A stretch of 64,000 nt of DNA from Lutraria lutraria (GCA_964023205.1 OZ026843.1:5255029-5319028); one strand, 5' to 3'; shown: positions 52,030-64,000, counted from the stretch's first letter. Notes: generated by a model not told the origin, from the sequence alone. Made by a program: numbers and translations.

Positions 52030-53499
52030 TTATGTTGTAGGGAAGCCTTGTGGAGTGTAGTTATAAAATTCAGCAAACATTGAACTAAATTCACTCCCCG
52101 TACCGGCATTATATTGTCCTTCCGAATGACTAAACTGTTCAAAATTCCCGTTATTTTCCACCATATTGGACGCATGCTGATTCTGTGTGGTGTTTAGATA
52201 GTTTTGTTGAGATAATATTGACGACGACATAGTACGGTTGACACCGGCATTATACCCTACCCCATAATTACTTTCATAGTAAATACCATTTTGATAGGCA
52301 TTTAACTGTCCTGAAGTGAGGGAACCGGGTTTTAATTGGCGGTTATTGCTTCCGAATTCATCCATTGACACAGGTCCTTGTAAATCTATATTTTCACCAT
52401 GTATTCTATTATTGTATCCAGAAAAGCCTCTAGCTGAATGATAGGTGTTGGAATTCATGTCAAAATTCGATGTATAATGATACGGGGAGTTAAAATTTCC
52501 ACATTTATATCCATTGTCACTGCGGGAACTATTTTCCGTTGCGTAGGGATATCGCTTTTGTGGCAATTGTAAGGCGTTAAGTTTTTCCAAAGGAGATAAC
52601 TGATTCGATTTGAGGCCTGAACCCTGTTGCTGACCAAAAGTTTCCGACAAATTGTCTTTTGAAGTATGAGAAACCCGTGATCCGTTGGGAAAACCTTGAG
52701 AATAATTATCCATAAGATTATATCCACCGTTGACCATTCCGCGGTTAGCATACTGATTGTTACCAACTGGGAAATTTGTTTCACAACCGGGTGTTTGATA
52801 AAAACTGTCAGTTACCGCCAGCGTGTTCTCACGGGGCGAAATGCGTGGTTTGGCAATAGAACTTCCCTGATTAGAACCGGTTTGGCAGAACTCGGAACTT
52901 CCAGACGACAGATATTTATTTTCAAAGTGTTGTTGAATTTGTGAAGTAGAACCAGACGTTGGCGAACTGCCGGCACTACATTGACCGGTATCAACACCTA
53001 TTCGGTACGATTTTGACTGTTGTGTATCCGTACTTTCGTTTGTATGTCCGTCAGATTTTATTAAAGGTGATGCTGGGGATTTTTCTGTTGTGTGAGTCAT
53101 TGGTGAAGGATAGACTGGAGAATGCTGAGATATCGGACCTTGATTGTTTATTGATCGTACAGAACTTGGCGACACGCTATCATCACCAGAATTAACAGAG
53201 TCAGTTTTATTAGGGTCTTGTAACTCAACACTAGCTTCAATACCATACAATTCATCAGCAGCTTTTTTGTCACAATATTCATTTTCAATAACTCTATCTT
53301 CACATTTAATTGTTTGACCTATTTCAAGAAGTCCACCTTCAGATTTACCATCATCCGCCGACATGTCATGCAAAACGCTAGCTCTGTCATAGTCACAATT
53401 TATTCTATTATCCATTTCATCGACATGATCACCATCGAAGGAATTAGGACTTTCTGGAAATGACCCACTAGATCCAAGTCTTGCCTCTGTTTTCTGTCT
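52030..53499 (-). CDS. Hox2: Hox2 (proboscipedia) C-terminal coding exon
   Basis: This is the last coding exon of Hox2: 489 codons then TAA at 52032-52030. It opens after the acceptor TTTAGTTACAG at 53500 and is in phase 0, joining directly to the homeobox exon (…KYKRQTQ|RQKTEARLGSS…). It also has an internal ATG at 53415, but the frame is open through to the acceptor, so that is not the start. A second AG six bases upstream in the same tract could add Leu-Gln without changing frame. The product is low-complexity, rich in S, N, Q, G and Y, with acidic patches near the start and several SP motifs, and ends FAEFYNYTPQGFPTT. No folded domain is seen. Long disordered C-terminal regions are usual for proboscipedia-type proteins and probably carry transcriptional activation or partner-binding functions. 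The assignment depends on splicing to the adjacent homeobox. Confidence 0.93.
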   Translation of the reverse strand, partial: RQKTEARLGSSGSFPESPNSFDGDHVDEMDNRINCDYDRASVLHDMSADDGKSEGGLLEIGQTIKCEDRVIENEYCDKKAADELYGIEASVELQDPNKTDSVNSGDDSVSPSSVRSINNQGPISQHSPVYPSPMTHTTEKSPASPLIKSDGHTNESTDTQQSKSYRIGVDTGQCSAGSSPTSGSTSQIQQHFENKYLSSGSSEFCQTGSNQGSSIAKPRISPRENTLAVTDSFYQTPGCETNFPVGNNQYANRGMVNGGYNLMDNYSQGFPNGSRVSHTSKDNLSETFGQQQGSGLKSNQLSPLEKLNALQLPQKRYPYATENSSRSDNGYKCGNFNSPYHYTSNFDMNSNTYHSARGFSGYNNRIHGENIDLQGPVSMDEFGSNNRQLKPGSLTSGQLNAYQNGIYYESNYGVGYNAGVNRTMSSSILSQQNYLNTTQNQHASNMVENNGNFEQFSHSEGQYNAGTGSEFSSMFAEFYNYTPQGFPTT

Positions 53500-54839
53500 C
53501 TGTAACTAAACAAATGAAACAATGAAATACAGAAAAAACTGACTTTAAGTTTGTCACATTATACAGTTCATTCGAGGGGAGGTAGCAGTTATAAGCAGTA
53601 ATGATTTTGTTTAATCATGATATAAGAACTACACATAAAAATAATTCATTGTGTACAACATCTTCAAAAGCATTTTGCCAAATCGTTATTACGAAGAGGG
53701 CACGAGGATGGCAGAAATAAAGAAGAAACCATTCTTACAGTGATTTAGAACAAATAGAGACAACTGAACCTAACGTAGGTTAAACAGAAATGATATTTCA
53801 CGAATAAAGTTTATGTTCAGAAAAAGGTTTATCGTTTAGACACACTATTTCAGACATATAATATGCTAATTCATCTAGATTTGTTTTCAGATGGTAAATG
53901 TGTGTATTTTGCGTGATACCTGAAATTATCTTACCAAATTATCACATGCTTGGAAATAATTACGTAATTGCAAAGTTAAACATATTCGCATAATTCGATT
54001 TTGTCTGGTTTAGTGAATAACTTATTGATTTATTGTAAGGCTTAAGCATTTATGGCTTTTGTAATTGTTCTTAAAATTACCCTCAAAATGAGTCATAAGC
54101 CCCATATCAACGGCTGCTAATACCCAAATGTGAGCCCGGATTTGACCAATACACATCCAACCCCACGCGAATCAAAATAAATACAATATGTCAAAGAAAA
54201 ACGCAATGTTCCTTGTTGTGTCAGCCATTAAATTATGCATTAAGTGAAACTGTGTTCAAATATACAACAATTTTACCTTCAGCAGTATTATCAATAACAG
54301 AGCGAATTTCTGAGCTAATCTCAAATAAATTACGATTTAGAATTCTTTAAAACATAATCTGACATTTTAAATGTACAATTTGTTGTTATTGGCATTTTGA
54401 ATTAGAACATAACATTTAAAATCATACAAAATGAGCACAAATGGTTCAGTACCCATAACCAACATATTTATGCAGTGATTATGATACTACTTGAAACTTG
54501 ATAATTATGCAAATGTTATAAAACCAGAACCTTGTTTAAAAGCCGTCAATCAATTTTCCCTAGTTCCATTTATTTGCATCTATTTCGTTATGAAATAATA
54601 CAACAGCTCATTTAACGAAGTGTCCTTAATTGGTTAACATTTAAATTAATTTTATTATGGTACTATATGTAAACGATGAAATTGAAGTTGCATTTAGATT
54701 AGAATCAGTTAATCAGTACACTTCTGCTCGGAGAGTGATGACTGTGCTACAACTAGGAATATCATTACAAATTATGTCTTACAAATTTAATTCAAAATAT
54801 TGTTTTAGCTTTGCTAATTGTCCACATAATGTACGTTAC
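53500..54839 (-). other. Hox2: Hox2 intron between homeobox exon and C-terminal exon
   Basis: A 1340-base phase-0 intron. The donor is ACACAG|GTAACG, with GT at 54839-54838, one codon after the end of the homeodomain. The acceptor is TTTAGTTACAG, ending at 53500. The short plus-strand open frame at 54657-54905 overlaps the donor and homeobox and is a shadow. No other feature was seen inside. Confidence 0.9.
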
Positions 54840-55096
54840 CTGTGTCTGTCGTTTGTACTTCATTCGTCTATTTTGAAACCAGACTTTTACTTGACGTTCT
54901 GTTAAATCTAACGAAGCCGCTATCTCAATTCTACGTGGTCTACAGAGGTATTTATTGAAATGGAACTCCTTTTCCAGTTCAAGGAGCTGGGTATTAGTAT
55001 AGGCTGTTCTAAGTCGCCGAGAGCCACCATTACTGTTATTTCCATTAGCGCCGATCGTCTGAGTGTTGTTATTAGTGGGCGGAGTAGCGGCGAAAT
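54840..55096 (-). CDS. Hox2: Hox2 (proboscipedia) homeobox exon
   Basis: This exon encodes the DNA-binding homeodomain of Hox2, a nuclear transcription factor. It starts after a strong acceptor (TTTTCTTTTTCTGTTTTACAG), enters in phase 1, and ends in phase 0 at ACACAG|GTAACG. The homeodomain covers 54843-55022: it begins [20 protein letters not shown] and continues through helix 2 into the recognition helix [54 protein letters not shown] and the RQT end are diagnostic of the Hox2/proboscipedia group. W48, F49, N51 and R53 are intact. Position 56 is tyrosine where the group usually has histidine. Some 25 residues rich in N, T and G precede the domain, with no hexapeptide, so that must lie in an upstream exon. 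The next exon is 52030-53499. Position and strand relative to Hox1 fit a collinear cluster. Confidence 0.97.
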
Positions 55097-58000
55097 CTGT
55101 AAAACAGAAAAAGAAAATATTGACAGTAACGCTAAAAATGTATGGCCCGTTTTCAAGTGCAGATGTTTATTTGGAAAAAGATAGCCGAATGTGTATATTT
55201 GAGATGTTAATGTAATATACGTGTGAATACCAATGTCATTTATGTTTCCAGTAAGCTTGATTTATAGGATTCGTTTGTAAATGATTGGTGTTTTCTTTTC
55301 ATTGCTCCTTGACATTCATATCGAAACGTGGTTCTAGTTAATCCTTGATACAATATTCCATGTGAATATTGCAATATTAAAGACATGTTTAAGTGCTCAT
55401 AAAAGTCGGTTAATTTATTTACATGGGGATATCTATTTTATAACTATACAGTAAGTATTTTTTCATGATAGAGTCCACCAAACCATAACAGAATATAACA
55501 ATACAAATTTTGACAATGTGCATACATAGGTCATATATTTGTGACAAATAATTGATTATGTCTTATAATTCCATGTTTGTGCGACACGAAGCATACTATA
55601 ATTATATAAGATGCTACATTTTTATGATAATTTCGTTTTATTCTGTTTCGTTTATTTCTCGCTGTTAAGAAAATGTATTACTTATTGATAGATGTATTTG
55701 TATAAAATTTATCAGGAGAGTATAAAGTACGAATATCAGTAAAAAATGGACATATTATCAAAACGTGAAACTCATCCTCTATACAATTTAAAGAACATAT
55801 TTTACACATACAGGATTGTTTTGTTGCCATAAGTAACAAAACGACTCAAAGGGAAGAAGCAGACAGTTAACCACGGACGTCAAGACGACCTGCGTACAAT
55901 TGATGGAATGTACGTTTAACAAATATTTTTTAAATCATGGAAGTCATGTGACGTATATATTGAATATTGCACATGAACTTTCTAATTATTTCCAGTCGTT
56001 TTTACATGTTTATGCTTTGGGAAAATACGTCATTTGACGCGTTATTCTTGTATAGTAAAATACATAGTTTTAGAAGATTGCAAATGTTGGATTTTCATTA
56101 ATTCGTAAGATAACTTAAAGTTGGACCCTAGAAACAAATATAAAGTTACATGTATTTAATCCGCAAGACAAAAGCTATAGTCTGCCATAGTTTTCTGCAT
56201 TCTAAAATATTAAAAGTCTTGTCTCCTGAAGTTTTAAAAGAATATTGTGTACATTCCATCAATTGTAGGCAGGTCATCTTAACAAATGTTAAAATAATAT
56301 GACTGTACTATTTACCATCGACGACATTTTGAAATATTAACAATACAACTAACACAATTAAGAAAATTTTATAAAACATTGTTTAACAATTTTTAGATTA
56401 AACACATGTCCTCAATAAGCGTTTAAAATTAATGTCACCTTGGTATTAAGTCAGAGTTCAAAAGGTAATATGGTGTCTTACATACTTACACCACATTTGG
56501 TACCAAATAAATGGTGGTAAGGTAAAGTGTATTAATATGAAGTATATAAGAAATATTGAAAACTGATACAAGTCGTTAAAATGTGATGGTCTTAATATTG
56601 AAGTGTTGTCATAGTGATTTAGTCGACTGAGTCACATATTAATTGACTTTATTTATCTTTTCAAGACCTTGAATATCAGTCTAAGGTGTAACACATTCAA
56701 GTCTTAAAGGAAAAATATGGACAGCAATTAGAATATCCAACAAATAAAAAATGCATGAAAGATACACATACTCTTATAAAATCAATCTAATGGGTTACAA
56801 GTAAACATGATTTTACAATAAAAATAGTTAAATACTCGTTAAAACTGTATGGCGACATTTTAATTCATTTCCGTTGCTTCAAGTAGACTTCAAACTATAC
56901 AGTATTAATTCCCAAACAATAATTGTTATGGGTAGTATATACTCGGCCGAAAATCTAGAGCACCTAGTTTTTATTTTGTATATTTTGGAATCGAGCCACT
57001 TTCATTACAATGTAGTCACTCACATCCGAGATGTTACGTCGTTTTTAGGGTATTTATACTGACATGTATGTAAAGCTTACATATAATGTTACCCTCGATA
57101 TACGAAGCAAGATTCATCAACTTACAAATACTAACTATATGCTGTCAAAACGGTAATAGATATATGTATTCTTATTATATGAAGTTGTATACATAACAGT
57201 TTTCATGGAGCCGGAGAAAAAGCGTCTGAAACACGTATATTTCTCTGATTACTTAAAGATATAAACGGTGTATAGGTCAATAAATGTAGTATATAAATCT
57301 TAATATATAATGTATGTATATGACATACATACTATGAGTCCTGTCAACATAAGTCTTAATAATAATAGTTATGTTATTAATGATATTATGTACAATGTAG
57401 TAGATTTCCATTATAGAGAATGAAAATACGATTCAAAATTCTTATTAATCCAACCAGACGAAGTAACGTTGTGATTTTTATTCTAGTTCAGCAAAATACT
57501 TGAATTAACTTTAAAAAAAACACTTTCCTGTCCATTTTTCTAACAAGTAACCACGACGATACTGTTGCTTAGAACAATTTTAATGTTAAAACAGCTTTAG
57601 CGTATATTTACCCTGTGAAGTAAAAGTTACAGATATTCAACGCGCTTACTATTTTCAAAATCTGAATCAAACCCTTTATCAAGAATTATTTAAACTTGTG
57701 TTTCAAGGCATGCTTTGATAAAGTATTAGAGTATACTAAAACGAATGGTATTCACCTTAACATTTTTAAGCGGACGAAACCCATAGTGTGATTATCTCTA
57801 TCTATAATGTCTATACGTTATTTCATGCAGGAATAAAATACATCTGTCACATTATTCATAAAATGAAGTCAAGACATCGAATACGTATACAAGAAAAACA
57901 AAAACCAACATCGCAGTTTCTAGTTGATTTAAACGCCACACAAAATCACATAAATCTGTCAAACAAACGAACCGCAACGAACATAAATTTTATGCAAATG

Positions 58001-61000
58001 GTGTTAGTAACGTATTTTATTCAAACTATTTACACGCAAATCTTGTTCACAAATCATTACTTGTTAAGCGACAACTTATTCAAACCTTATGAATTATCTG
58101 ACAGTAGTAAGTAAGTTATTTTAGTGAACAAATAAACTTACATTAATATGATTTAATGGTATATATCCTAGAATATATAGCGAATGTCTGCGGAACACGA
58201 ATAGTAACTTCATTTTTGTCATAATTTCGCTATCTACATAAAATGCGTTTTAAGGGGAAAATTAAACATTTACTTATCAGAGTTTTACTGTATCTAAGTT
58301 CGTCATGACTGTGGTCTACACTGCTTTGAAATATAGAATTCAAGAAACTATATGTAACACAGGTACCTTATGATAGAAAATGCACCATTCTGATTTTTAG
58401 GTACACTGTCCTAGATTAGTTAAGTTGGTCTGCTGCTTCAGATTAAATATAGAAAAGCATTATGGTGAAAACTACAAATACAAAACACACACACACACTA
58501 GTTTCAGCTATAAAGAACATTTTTATTGATAAATTTAGACATGTAATATAGATCAATTAAAACTTATTGACGACATTAGCCCATCAAAAATACCGCCTGG
58601 AAAATAATAAAATAAAACAATATGCCATTTTGAATTATATATATATTTTTTTAAAATTATAAACACAATAGTTAATTAATGCATTTTAGCAACTAATTCG
58701 TTTAATTGTATAAAATTAAAATAAAATACGCATACCTTTATTCTCAAATATCGACAAAGTACGTGCATAAATAATGGAAATATTCTTTGGTATAATTAAA
58801 ACATATTTAAGAAAATGACTTTTTCAATATGAACTACTAATGCATTGCTAGTAATTTTCATATTATTTATAAAATGTGCCTTAAATGTGTTAATATATAT
58901 TTATTTCTTCGACTTCGAAAAAAAAGGGCAATATTGGGATGAAAAAAAACGTGAACTATAATTTAACAATTTTGTTTGATACGCAATCTACTTGACTTTC
59001 CATAAAAATACAGGTAACATGAATCTAAGATGATTTTTTCGAGTCTCAGTATTTACAAAACGACTGATGAATATTACTTTATGTTACGAGCTTATGTCAG
59101 CATGCAAACACTTTTGTGGTTGAAAGGTCTTTGAAAAACATAAACACAAAAATCGGGATAAAACATTTTGTTTCCCTTCCATGTGGTGACACTCATAATG
59201 AATATTATAAATAGAAACATAAAAATGATATTTTATCCTGGATTCCAGGTAACACGTATCAGCCGGTAACCAAAGAAAAACAGAGACATTGAAACAACTT
59301 ATCTAGACTTGATACAAATACAAATATAATGGTTTCAGACAACCATGCTTTTTAATGGTACACAGGCCAGCAACAACAGCAGCAATCACAGAAATAACTT
59401 ACTAGTCACTTAATCACTTATACCTTACAAAGTGAGATGTGACCTCAACACATACACGACTAATAAACGACCAAGAAGTACGACCTCTGTTATTCTTGTT
59501 GTAAAATTCACATAAAAGATATACGTTGCATCTGTTTTATTCATTACGACAATGGCTATATCTTGTCACAAATACAAAGGTGTAAACGAATAAACCAGAT
59601 GCCTAGAAAAACGAATACATTCTGTTCACTGATAGTTAGATTGTTCTCACAACATTAGATATGTCTGCACGTTAGTGATGTTTTCTTGTACTTCACAGAA
59701 CACTTTGATTCCAACTAACATTCAAAGTTTCAGATTTCTTTTGTTTTAAATATTCATTATCAGCGTCGGGACGTTCTTTGACAATAAAGTGGAAATTCTA
59801 TGTATTCAATAAAAGAACAAGACTCAAATGAACTAAAAATCAAATTTTTATACAATTTTGTACCTTTTTATACATAAATCTGACCATCTTTTACACACTC
59901 CTTTGGCAAACAATATCGAACAGATGAATGGACCAAAATGGGTAATTTTATTATAATTTCAACTAAATGACATATCCAAATAACATGTATCAATGTTCGA
60001 TCGACAGTCACAATGTCATAAATGTCCAGCACAACAGTCGTATCAATCATTCTAAGGTGGGTGTTTGAAAAATATTCTTACAATTTGTAAGCATTTGTAA
60101 TGTTTGAATATAAAAATTCACACATATCACCCGTCAGAAAAGAAGCCTGTTTTTCGTAATCACTATATAGATATTGGGCGACTTAAAATAGATTATTTTA
60201 GGAATTTTAGTAAAAACATAAAAAACACTAATAAAAATTATGTATTTTCCTGAGAAAAGGAGTAGAAAAATATTTTGATTGCATGAACTTATTATATACA
60301 ATGTTGCCGAATTTAGGATCGAGGTCATGACAAGGGGCAAATCCATTCGGTGAGTGCAACCACTTTAGGTGGAATGCTTCTACCAGCATTTGTTTGACCT
60401 TCTAGGTTCAGTTTAAGTTATTATCAAAGAAGCGTCGTTCAAATGAACTTAAAAATCTGTACAGAAACACAACCAAAATCCCCAAGAATTTAGGAGTAAT
60501 CCTGAATGTCAGTACACCTGTTGCAAAGTATTACATGTTGCATTCCACTTAATTTATTCCTTGAATGTTTCTTTCATCATTATTACTTACATGTTTCAAT
60601 TTACAAATGTGAATAAAAGAATACTTTTACATATAAATATACGTGAACTCTTTTAAACGTTATTTTATTCGTTACATAACAAATATCTCGATTGTACCTT
60701 GAAATGTCAGTCAGCAAGTCAGGGCGCAATCCGATCGTCGGCGATATCAGATTGTGTACAAATCTAGCAGACCATGAAACAATACTCAGATAACGTATAG
60801 CCAAGAATGTTTTTTTTTATTCTGAGATCGAACAATTTATAGTTTATCTTATGATTTTCTCCAGTGTAAACAGGCTCATCGAAAATACAGTATTTAACAA
60901 ATACAGCAGTTTTCGTGATTGAAAGCTGATGGCCTTGCATTCTTAAAACCTTTGTCTATGTTTGATTAAGGTGACTAATACATCGACGGTGGATTTGGCT

Positions 61001-61705
61001 TTTAAAATTTCCACTGATTATCGCAAATTGATAATTATGTGATGCATTCAGTTATGCAATAAGGGAACTAAATAGTTTTAAAAACTTCGAGTACGTGTTA
61101 CATCATCCGTAATGGAAATACACGTAAATCATCACAACATCTACATTCAGCGTCAATACAGGTTTAAATCACATAAATTGAAATTTAACATTGGATTGTT
61201 CTGTATTAAAAAGCCCCTAAAATACGCAGTGAAGATTAATTACTTAAACCACCTTTGGTTCAGAAAATGCTTGCTTGCAGGAATGTAGACTCCTGCAATC
61301 ACAAAAGACTAAAATGATATCGAACACATGCACTGTTTGAAAATTCCCCAAAGGATTTACCCTAATTTAAACGCAGCCATGAAAACAAAGAGAATAATTT
61401 CACTCCAGTGTTCAAAACAAACAGTTTGGCTTCGTGTTGATTAGAGATCAGTCTATTCAAATCTTTCAGACTTTGGTTGCCAGAAGCGGTTGGAAGATGA
61501 GTTGTGTACATTGTTTTACAGCTAGAATACACCAGAGAAACACCGGTGGTTATCAACAAACATGTCAATCAATGTGTAGTGGGCCCTGACATTCTAAAGA
61601 AATCGTATGAAGGGTACTGACAAGAACATATGTGAGTTGAATGTTCAATCATAGAATACTCAAGTGTATACCCAGCATTTTTCTGTTACATGGCATAACT
61701 GCTTC

Positions 61706-61862
61706 AGGCGGCTATAGGAGGCGCAGATAAGAGAGGTGAGACTGAGAGGGTAAGTAGCAAACAGGGAAGTGAGCGGGTGAGCGGCATATACAGATTGGGG
61801 GCGAGATCGTCGGACAGCGAGGGATGGAAGAAGAGAGGAGGGGGTAGGGAGTGTGTGGGATG
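61706..61862. promoter_or_regulatory. Purine-rich, CpG-bearing block upstream of the Hox2 homeobox
   Basis: The plus strand here is strongly G/A-rich (AGAGAGGTGAGACTGAGAGG and similar), with several CpGs, in sharp contrast to the A+T-rich surroundings. It holds repeated GAG and GTGAG words. An open frame on each strand crosses it, but their composition is just that of the purine tract. GAGA-type sequence near Hox genes can bind chromatin factors, so a regulatory role is possible, but this is inference. A decayed repeat is the main alternative. Confidence 0.3.
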
Positions 61863-62559
61863 TATATACGTAGGTGTAAAGAATAAAAACAATGTAAGGT
61901 TATTGTTAGTCATGGAAGAATCTGTTTTGATATATGTGGTTTGCCGGAAATGCTGTTTATTTTTTTGCAGCGAAGTCAACTAGTACGGATATGTATAGTT
62001 CGTGAAAAGATATGTGTTGAATTAGAAAACTTGTACTCAAAATGCGGTAATTGATATACCATATTGTCCTTCACGTATACAATACAGATTTATATACCAG
62101 AATATTTGTTGTACTGGCTGCTATAGGATACACTCGTTATTGTATTTGCCATACATTTACATGACTGATTTACGTTTTGTGTAACAAATGCAAAGAACCG
62201 AGAAAGAGTATTGGAGCATTGTTTTACATGACAATTCTTCGTGTAAATGGGATAAAATGAGGCAAGTGAAATAATCCTCAAATTTGTATTATTGTTCATT
62301 TCAACATGTATAAAAAAATAATTAAGAAATAATACTAGTTCGTAAGTTCGTGTGTTTTGTTGTAAAATCCAAATTAATTTCAACATGTATAACACACTAA
62401 CACATGTAACATGACAAGGCAAGGCAATGCAAATTTATTAACAGATTTGTACATATGTACATCATCTAGCATATATATAATATACAATACAGCAAATAGC
62501 ATGTGATCATATTACGCAAAACGTAGCAGTATGGTATATGTAATATGTGTATGAATTAT

Positions 62560-62640
62560 TTCAGTTGGTGGAGAATCTGACTTGCAAGCAGGAGATCGCG
62601 GGATCGAGCCTCGCATCGGGTACATTGTTTTCCTCCTCCT
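62560..62640 (+). mobile_element. tRNA-derived SINE head, degenerate
   Basis: The sequence TTTCAGTTGGTGGAGAATCT (box A-like) is followed about 40 bases later by GGGATCGAGCCTCGC (box B-like), with an anticodon-arm-like CTGACTTGCAAGCAG between them. The acceptor stem does not pair, so it is not a functional tRNA gene. No SINE 3' domain like that of the three copies in the intergenic region follows, so it belongs to another family or is truncated. Confidence 0.6.
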
Positions 62641-63184
62641 ATTACACACACAACACTTTAAGTCTTTAAATCTTGAAAGATTATGTAAGTTTCTTTGTTG
62701 AATACGATTGCAATCCTTTAAGTGATCAGACATATACTGAATTAGACGCAGCACGTTTTTAGCTCACATGCAAAATCTGACAGATCCCACTTAATATGAC
62801 TGAATGTCAAAGGAAAACGTCAATGAATTATCAAAACAGTAAGATTTTACATAGAATCAATTTCTGTTAAATGACTAGCTTGTTATTTCTTATCATGCTA
62901 TACATTTGTAAGTTAACTTCTTTAATAAAATAGACGACCACGCTCACAGAAACATATAACTATTTCAGTTCAACAATGAACCTTTGCATTGCTGTGTGGG
63001 TTTCGCATATTGAATTATCAATTAGTTACATAAATACTTCTTTTATGCTTATGATCAATAACTAAATAAATCATGCTCCGACAAATAAGGCACAAAAGCG
63101 TATTTTTTAATAATTCAAAATATACATAACGGCAGCAACAAGAATGATAGGAACACACAATTAAAAGTCAAAATAAAAACTAAC

Positions 63185-63221
63185 CTTCCTGATTTGGTAA
63201 TGATTTATCCATTTGTTCCAT
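63185..63221 (-). CDS. Tentative Hox2 first coding micro-exon
   Basis: ATG at 63221 opens MEQMDKSLPNQE plus one base, ending CAGGAAG|GTTAGT. The donor leaves phase 1, exactly what the Hox2 homeobox exon requires; joining them makes a GAT codon (Asp) followed by FAATPP. An in-frame TAA lies six bases upstream of the ATG, consistent with a start. Against it, the peptide is very short, phase would match by chance one time in three, and the join would give a Hox2 protein without a hexapeptide. It could instead be a chance ATG next to a chance donor, with the real 5' exon beyond 64000. Confidence 0.15.
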
Positions 63222-64000
63222 GAATTACCTATGTGTATATTTAAACATGTTTTTGAGTGTTCTTACTGTATACTGTTTACTTTATAAACCATTACATACC
63301 ATTGTGTAATGTACATGACTGTGATCCACATATATGAATGATCGCCAAAAAATTACAACACTTCAACTCATATTCAGATATTTTTCGACATGCTTTTACA
63401 ATTCATTCATACGAGAAAAAATAACACGTTACATTTGCGTCATAGTTAAAGACATTGGTACATAAATAGATCCAAATGTATGTAAAATGTTTGCCAATTT
63501 TTTTTTCTGATTATATAATATTTAGTTTATCTCCCCATAAACGTACGGGTTTTTTAATCTTTATTCGACCGACAATATTGACTACTTTAAAAACAGAGCA
63601 ATCAAAAATAATAGGCCAATATAAAAAATGCTTCTAGTCTTCATGTATTTTTGGCTGATTTCAAAGTTTTTTTATTAATTTACAATCAGTATAAAATCAT
63701 TATAAAATTAGTGTCGCATTTTATATAAAAATAAGGATTTGTTTATTTTCTAATATTGAAATAATTAAACATTTCAACAATTGTTAACGCATTATTGCAA
63801 GCATTGGACAAAACTCTCCAACACGAAATATATTCAGGGAACCCTACAACATTCTCATTTAATCAAGTGTATACAAAATTATTACTTAAACCACCTTTGA
63901 TTCATAATTCATAGAAAGTTTGAAATTTCACTAAAACAAATTAATGTGATATGTTTTTGCTAAATAGCTGGCTCGTTCACGAAAACAGCTTATCTCTTAC
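63222..64000. other. A+T-rich DNA to the window edge
   Basis: No gene, RNA or repeat was recognised. Hox2 5' sequence or the Hox2-Hox3 spacer is expected here or beyond. Confidence 0.45.

Larger units (their letters stand above)
55097..63184 (-). other. Hox2 5' intron and/or upstream DNA
   Basis: This is the minus-strand region upstream of the Hox2 homeobox exon. I searched for a hexapeptide exon through the W-M codon pair (CATCCA on the plus strand) and for KEKK-type codons, and found no convincing match. Open frames of up to 110 codons lack recognisable domains. Features inside it are an (AC)n run near 58484-58498, a purine-rich CpG block at 61706-61862 and a tRNA-like SINE head at 62560-62640. 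Whether it is one long intron or partly 5' flank cannot be decided from sequence. Confidence 0.5.

Noticed and set aside
52455..53195. Open frames on both strands inside the Hox2 C-terminal exon
   Set aside because: Shadows of the real minus-strand Hox2 frame.
54920..55184. 74- and 78-codon open frames over the homeobox
   Set aside because: Other-frame shadows of the Hox2 homeobox exon.
55285..55310. Possible Hox2 hexapeptide remnant (M-K-R-K codons on the minus strand)
   Set aside because: There is no tryptophan before the methionine, no proline or aromatic residue, and no suitable flanking splice sites.
62560..62640. Functional tRNA gene
   Set aside because: Box A and box B are recognisable, but the acceptor stem does not pair and several invariant positions are altered; a SINE head fits better.

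Overview
This is an A+T-rich (about two thirds by eye), intron-containing animal nuclear window from the anterior end of a Hox cluster, most likely from a bivalve mollusc. Two Hox genes are on the minus strand. Hox1 (labial group) has its first coding exon at 3543-4140, and its homeobox exon lies off the left edge. Hox2 (proboscipedia group) has its homeobox exon at 54840-55096 and its 3' coding exon at 52030-53499; its 5' part, including the expected hexapeptide, was not found. Order and orientation (Hox1 left, Hox2 right, same strand) fit a collinear cluster, with Hox3 expected past the right edge. Bivalve origin is inferred from the repeats, which resemble dispersed families I remember from heterodont clams. 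No database search was possible.

Layout: 1-3542 is Hox1 intron 1. 3543-4140 is Hox1 exon 1. 4141-4330 is the likely Hox1 proximal promoter. 4331-52029 is about 48 kb of Hox1-Hox2 intergenic DNA with no protein gene I can support. 52030-55096 is the 3' part of Hox2. 55097-64000 is Hox2 intron or upstream DNA, with one very tentative start micro-exon (63185-63221), a purine-rich CpG block (61706-61862) and a tRNA-like SINE head.

The intergenic interval is rich in small non-autonomous mobile elements. It has two core-sharing MITEs (8072-8269, 15189-15417) and two members of another terminal-inverted-repeat family (13970-14184, 26055-26213). It also holds a nest of long dispersed repeats (24784-26958), three SINE copies sharing a 3' domain (36213-36372, 42272-42510, 47574-47881; the last has clear target-site duplications) and a TTAA-flanked piggyBac-type MITE (49008-49584). 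A ~1 kb tandem array with dimeric and higher-order structure lies at 19090-20135, and a 127-bp tandem duplication at 33841-34094.

The two genes are expected to be homeodomain transcription factors patterning the anterior axis, and the large spacer probably holds their regulatory DNA. I found no clearly new gene system. The points most worth checking are the array inside the Hox cluster, the MITE families with swapped ends, the missing Hox2 5' exon, and a CpG-dense palindromic block 1.7 kb downstream of Hox2.
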